Part shown: in pieces, positions 63,101 to 64,000 of the stretch
Position numbering within the stretch: position 1 is the first letter of the stretch
Layout: every line of letters begins with the position of its first letter
From: Kibdelosporangium aridum
GTDB taxonomy: Bacteria > Actinomycetota > Actinomycetes > Mycobacteriales > Pseudonocardiaceae
Direction of reading: 5' to 3'
NCBI RefSeq assembly: GCF_900176515.1
Contig: NZ_FWXV01000022.1
Location: forward strand, 1-64,000
Length of the DNA stretch: 64,000 nt
Program-made: the position numbers and the translations under genes
Notes under the pieces: model-generated
The model's database searches: none
Told to the model about the DNA's origin: nothing
The model's input: only the letters and a program-made list of their open reading frames with translations

Positions 63101-64000
63101 GTTGCCGCGAACCGCGTCCTGGTCCCAGATCACGATGTCCCCCAACGCGTTCGCGACCTTCTGCCGGTCGGTGATGTCCTCCAGCACTGTGACGGTGAAC
63201 GTGCGCGTCGCAGCGTGACCCGCGTAGGAGACGGTCGCGGTCAACGTCACCGTCGCATTGCCGGCACGCGGAGTTGGCCGGGTGACCACGCCCTTTGCCG
63301 ACACCACGGCAGGGTTGCTGGAGGACCAGGAGATCGTGGAGCCACCCGCGCCTTTCACTGGCAGGAAGAGGTTCTCTGTGACAGCGGACGTGTTGCCGAG
63401 GTCGAGTGCCGCGGCGTCGGCAGCTGCCCGGCCCGCCGCGGTCCGCTCGCCGAGCGCGCGGGCCTCGTCCGCGGTCACGGCACGGTCGTAGATGCGGAAG
63501 TCGCGGACGAGTCCCTTGAGGTACTTGTCCGAGGTGTACACGGAACGGCCCAGGTAGTTGGCGGTTGTGGTGCCGTCGCCGATCGCCCCCGGGGTGATCG
63601 TCACGTCGGTCTTGCGGGCCACCTCGATGCCGTCTTCGTACAGGATGGCGACGCCGCCGGCGAGGGTGTAGGTGAGCGTGCGCCAGCTGCCGCGCGCGAG
63701 GTTGCGACCAGAGGCGACCGTCTGCTCGGTCGACCAGTTGCCGGTCGCGATCGAGGTGCGGAACTGGTCGCCCGTGGTGAACAGGTAGCCGTTGCCGACG
63801 CCGTTCAGCGTGTGGCCGAGTCCCCAGATGAAGTAAGGGGTGCCCTGGTCGGTTGCGACGTTGACCTGGACGGAGACGGAGATGCCCGTGAGCCCGCGCA
63901 TGATGTCGTTGGGCAGGCGAACGTGGCCGTTCGCGCCGCCGAGGCTCAGTCCTTCGGCGCCCTGCCAGGTCGCGTCACCGCTCAGCGTGCCGTTCCTGCC
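60161..64000 (-). CDS. Giant multidomain protein with two GH43 domains, 5' end outside the window
   Basis: The frame is open from 64000 to the stop at 60161 (about 1279 residues visible). Order: LamG domain 1 (GNGYLFTTGDQFRTSIATGN), two bacterial Ig-like repeats (STISWSSSNPAVVSAKGVVT and VTLTWYSNDPRVVSASGVVT), and GH43 domain 1 (ETGVRDPFIIRSPEGDKFYL, MTWAPEATYDPTIGAYVVYW, WVEGPTVFKSNDGKKFYAFM). LamG domain 2 (GNGYLFATGDAYRAAIASGD) follows, then GH43 domain 2 (GFNADPNIVKFGDTYYIYAT, AWAPGIISKNGKYYFYFCAD, FREGLFMTKRAGTYHLTWSI). Catalytic Asp and Glu positions are visible in both. It should trim arabinose, xylose or galactose side chains of plant polysaccharide; a signal peptide is expected beyond the edge. 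Confidence 0.9.
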   Translation of the reverse strand, partial: GRNGTLSGDATWQGAEGLSLGGANGHVRLPNDIMRGLTGISVSVQVNVATDQGTPYFIWGLGHTLNGVGNGYLFTTGDQFRTSIATGNWSTEQTVASGRNLARGSWRTLTYTLAGGVAILYEDGIEVARKTDVTITPGAIGDGTTTANYLGRSVYTSDKYLKGLVRDFRIYDRAVTADEARALGERTAAGRAAADAAALDLGNTSAVTENLFLPVKGAGGSTISWSSSNPAVVSAKGVVTRPTPRAGNATVTLTATVSYAGHAATRTFTVTVLEDITDRQKVANALGDIVIWDQDAVRGNITLPTKGARDVTLTWYSNDPRVVSASGVVTRPPYGSKPRKAHLWVRASKGYASGGRDFTLTVLPLPKQEAHEGYMFAYFTGEATQDTEQVHFAASRGNDPLHWDELNGGRPVLRSQYGETGVRDPFIIRSPEGDKFYLIATDLQINDGRGWGQAQQHGSKYLEIWESTDLVTWSDQRHVRVSPDTAGMTWAPEATYDPTIGAYVVYWATSPYAVDDVDHTGPTYPRMMYSTTRDFRTFTEPEVWNDPGQGVIDSTVIKDGDYYYRLTTDEKVIGSCTRDIVLERSKDLRAVDLPTTKPRKWELVDDCIRTSLGTDWVEGPTVFKSNDGKKFYAFMDETPRRGYIPFVTDSLSNPNWQIPADYQLPARPRHGTVLPVTKAELARLRQGPPPMTANRNGVIADYDLTNGSGTTVADRSGNGRNAVLHGDVARSSDGLTFGGKDGYVHLPNNLMTGLNEITVSARVWVDPGQQTPYFLFNLGNSTNNAGNGYLFATGDAYRAAIASGDWSTERNASSGRNLARGTWHTLTYTLSGGTARLYDNGTEVARVDGVTTKPGDLGGGITTSNYIGRSAYGSDKYFKGKMGGFTVWNRGLTTSEILGLPGNETAVSSVRLDALKVPAVIDSQAGTIVLPVKPGTNLRRLAPQLEVADRAKVWPRNGSWQDFTKPVTYIVTGADRSKRTWTVRAAVMNSPVLPGFNADPNIVKFGDTYYIYATTDGFPGWSSTSFDAWSSKDLVHWTRHPGILDLGPGVSWADSRAWAPGIISKNGKYYFYFCADAKIGVAVADSPTGPFTDALGKPLIAANPTGGGQPIDPAVFTDDDGQNYLYWGNGEAYVVPLNADMISFDATKIKRITGLDGFREGLFMTKRAGTYHLTWSIDDTGSENYRVGYATATSPMLDGLTQRGVILEKNPSLGILGTGHHSIVQVPGTDDWYIAYHRFAIPGGDGTHREVTIDRLRFNADGTMAKVVPTLESITPLAK

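Noticed and set aside
1..64000. CRISPR array or cas genes
   Set aside because: No regularly spaced direct repeats were seen and no Cas motifs occur; all repeats found are IS ends or single palindromes.

Overview
The window is high-GC actinomycete DNA. GTG and TTG starts are common, genes overlap by four bases (GTGA/ATGA), and the families present (DUF574-type SAM methyltransferase, roadblock/LC7 pair, LAL-type LuxR regulator, several integrase-type insertion sequences) suit a Pseudonocardiales- or Streptomyces-like soil bacterium. No rRNA or species-specific marker is present, so the genus is not assigned.

Left part (1 to about 28.5 kb) is a decayed, mobile-element-rich accessory region between a few intact, mostly secreted or regulatory genes. 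Intact genes are a secreted propeller-like protein, a PhoD phosphatase, an orphan NMT1-type binding lipoprotein, an unknown 363-aa protein, a DUF574 methyltransferase, two roadblock proteins, a secreted GH5 mannanase-like enzyme, a secreted cutinase/PETase-like polyester hydrolase, a large LuxR regulator and an alpha/beta hydrolase. Between them lie wrecks: a small secreted protein with a frameshift and an amber codon, a UDP-glucose dehydrogenase fragment cut by an IS, an ATP-dependent DNA ligase cut by a 280-bp MITE, an acyl-CoA synthetase, a PfpI-family gene fused to transposase debris, and a phage terminase pair. Two nearly full IS copies of about 1.19 kb, their 440-bp internally deleted derivative and a solo end form one IS family. 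The MITE carries the ends of a second IS family found at 17.75 to 18.56 kb. The 3' half of a tRNA-Arg at 8368-8407 looks like an attachment-site scar.

Right part (28.6 to 58.7 kb) is an orderly catabolic island. On the minus strand a tightly coupled operon runs from an MFS/GPH-like sugar importer through GH1, two GH3, GH2 and GH78 (alpha-L-rhamnosidase) enzymes, none with a signal peptide. This fits import of an intact glycoside and its removal sugar by sugar in the cytosol. On the plus strand, starting from the divergent promoter at about 40.75-40.96 kb, are a VOC protein, SDR, GntR regulator, two acyl-CoA dehydrogenase subunits, a CoA-transferase, TetR and IclR regulators, a Baeyer-Villiger monooxygenase, an enoyl-CoA hydratase (minus strand), a SnoaL-like protein, a beta-lactamase-fold esterase, SDR, HSL esterase, SMP-30 lactonase, SDR, P450, [2Fe-2S] ferredoxin and ferredoxin reductase. 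Together these give a route of hydroxylation, ketone formation, Baeyer-Villiger ester formation, hydrolysis, CoA activation and beta-oxidation. The main proposal is that this is a glycoside-to-aglycone degradation system for a rhamnosylated plant glycoside such as a saponin or terpenoid glycoside. Two promoters in the island share an operator-like box and -10 at the same spacing. Two genes in it (the first acyl-CoA dehydrogenase and the CoA-transferase) carry single frameshifts.

The right edge (58.7 to 64 kb) has a third, decayed IS with 33-bp inverted repeats and a very large secreted-type protein with two GH43 domains and LamG domains. That gene runs off the window.
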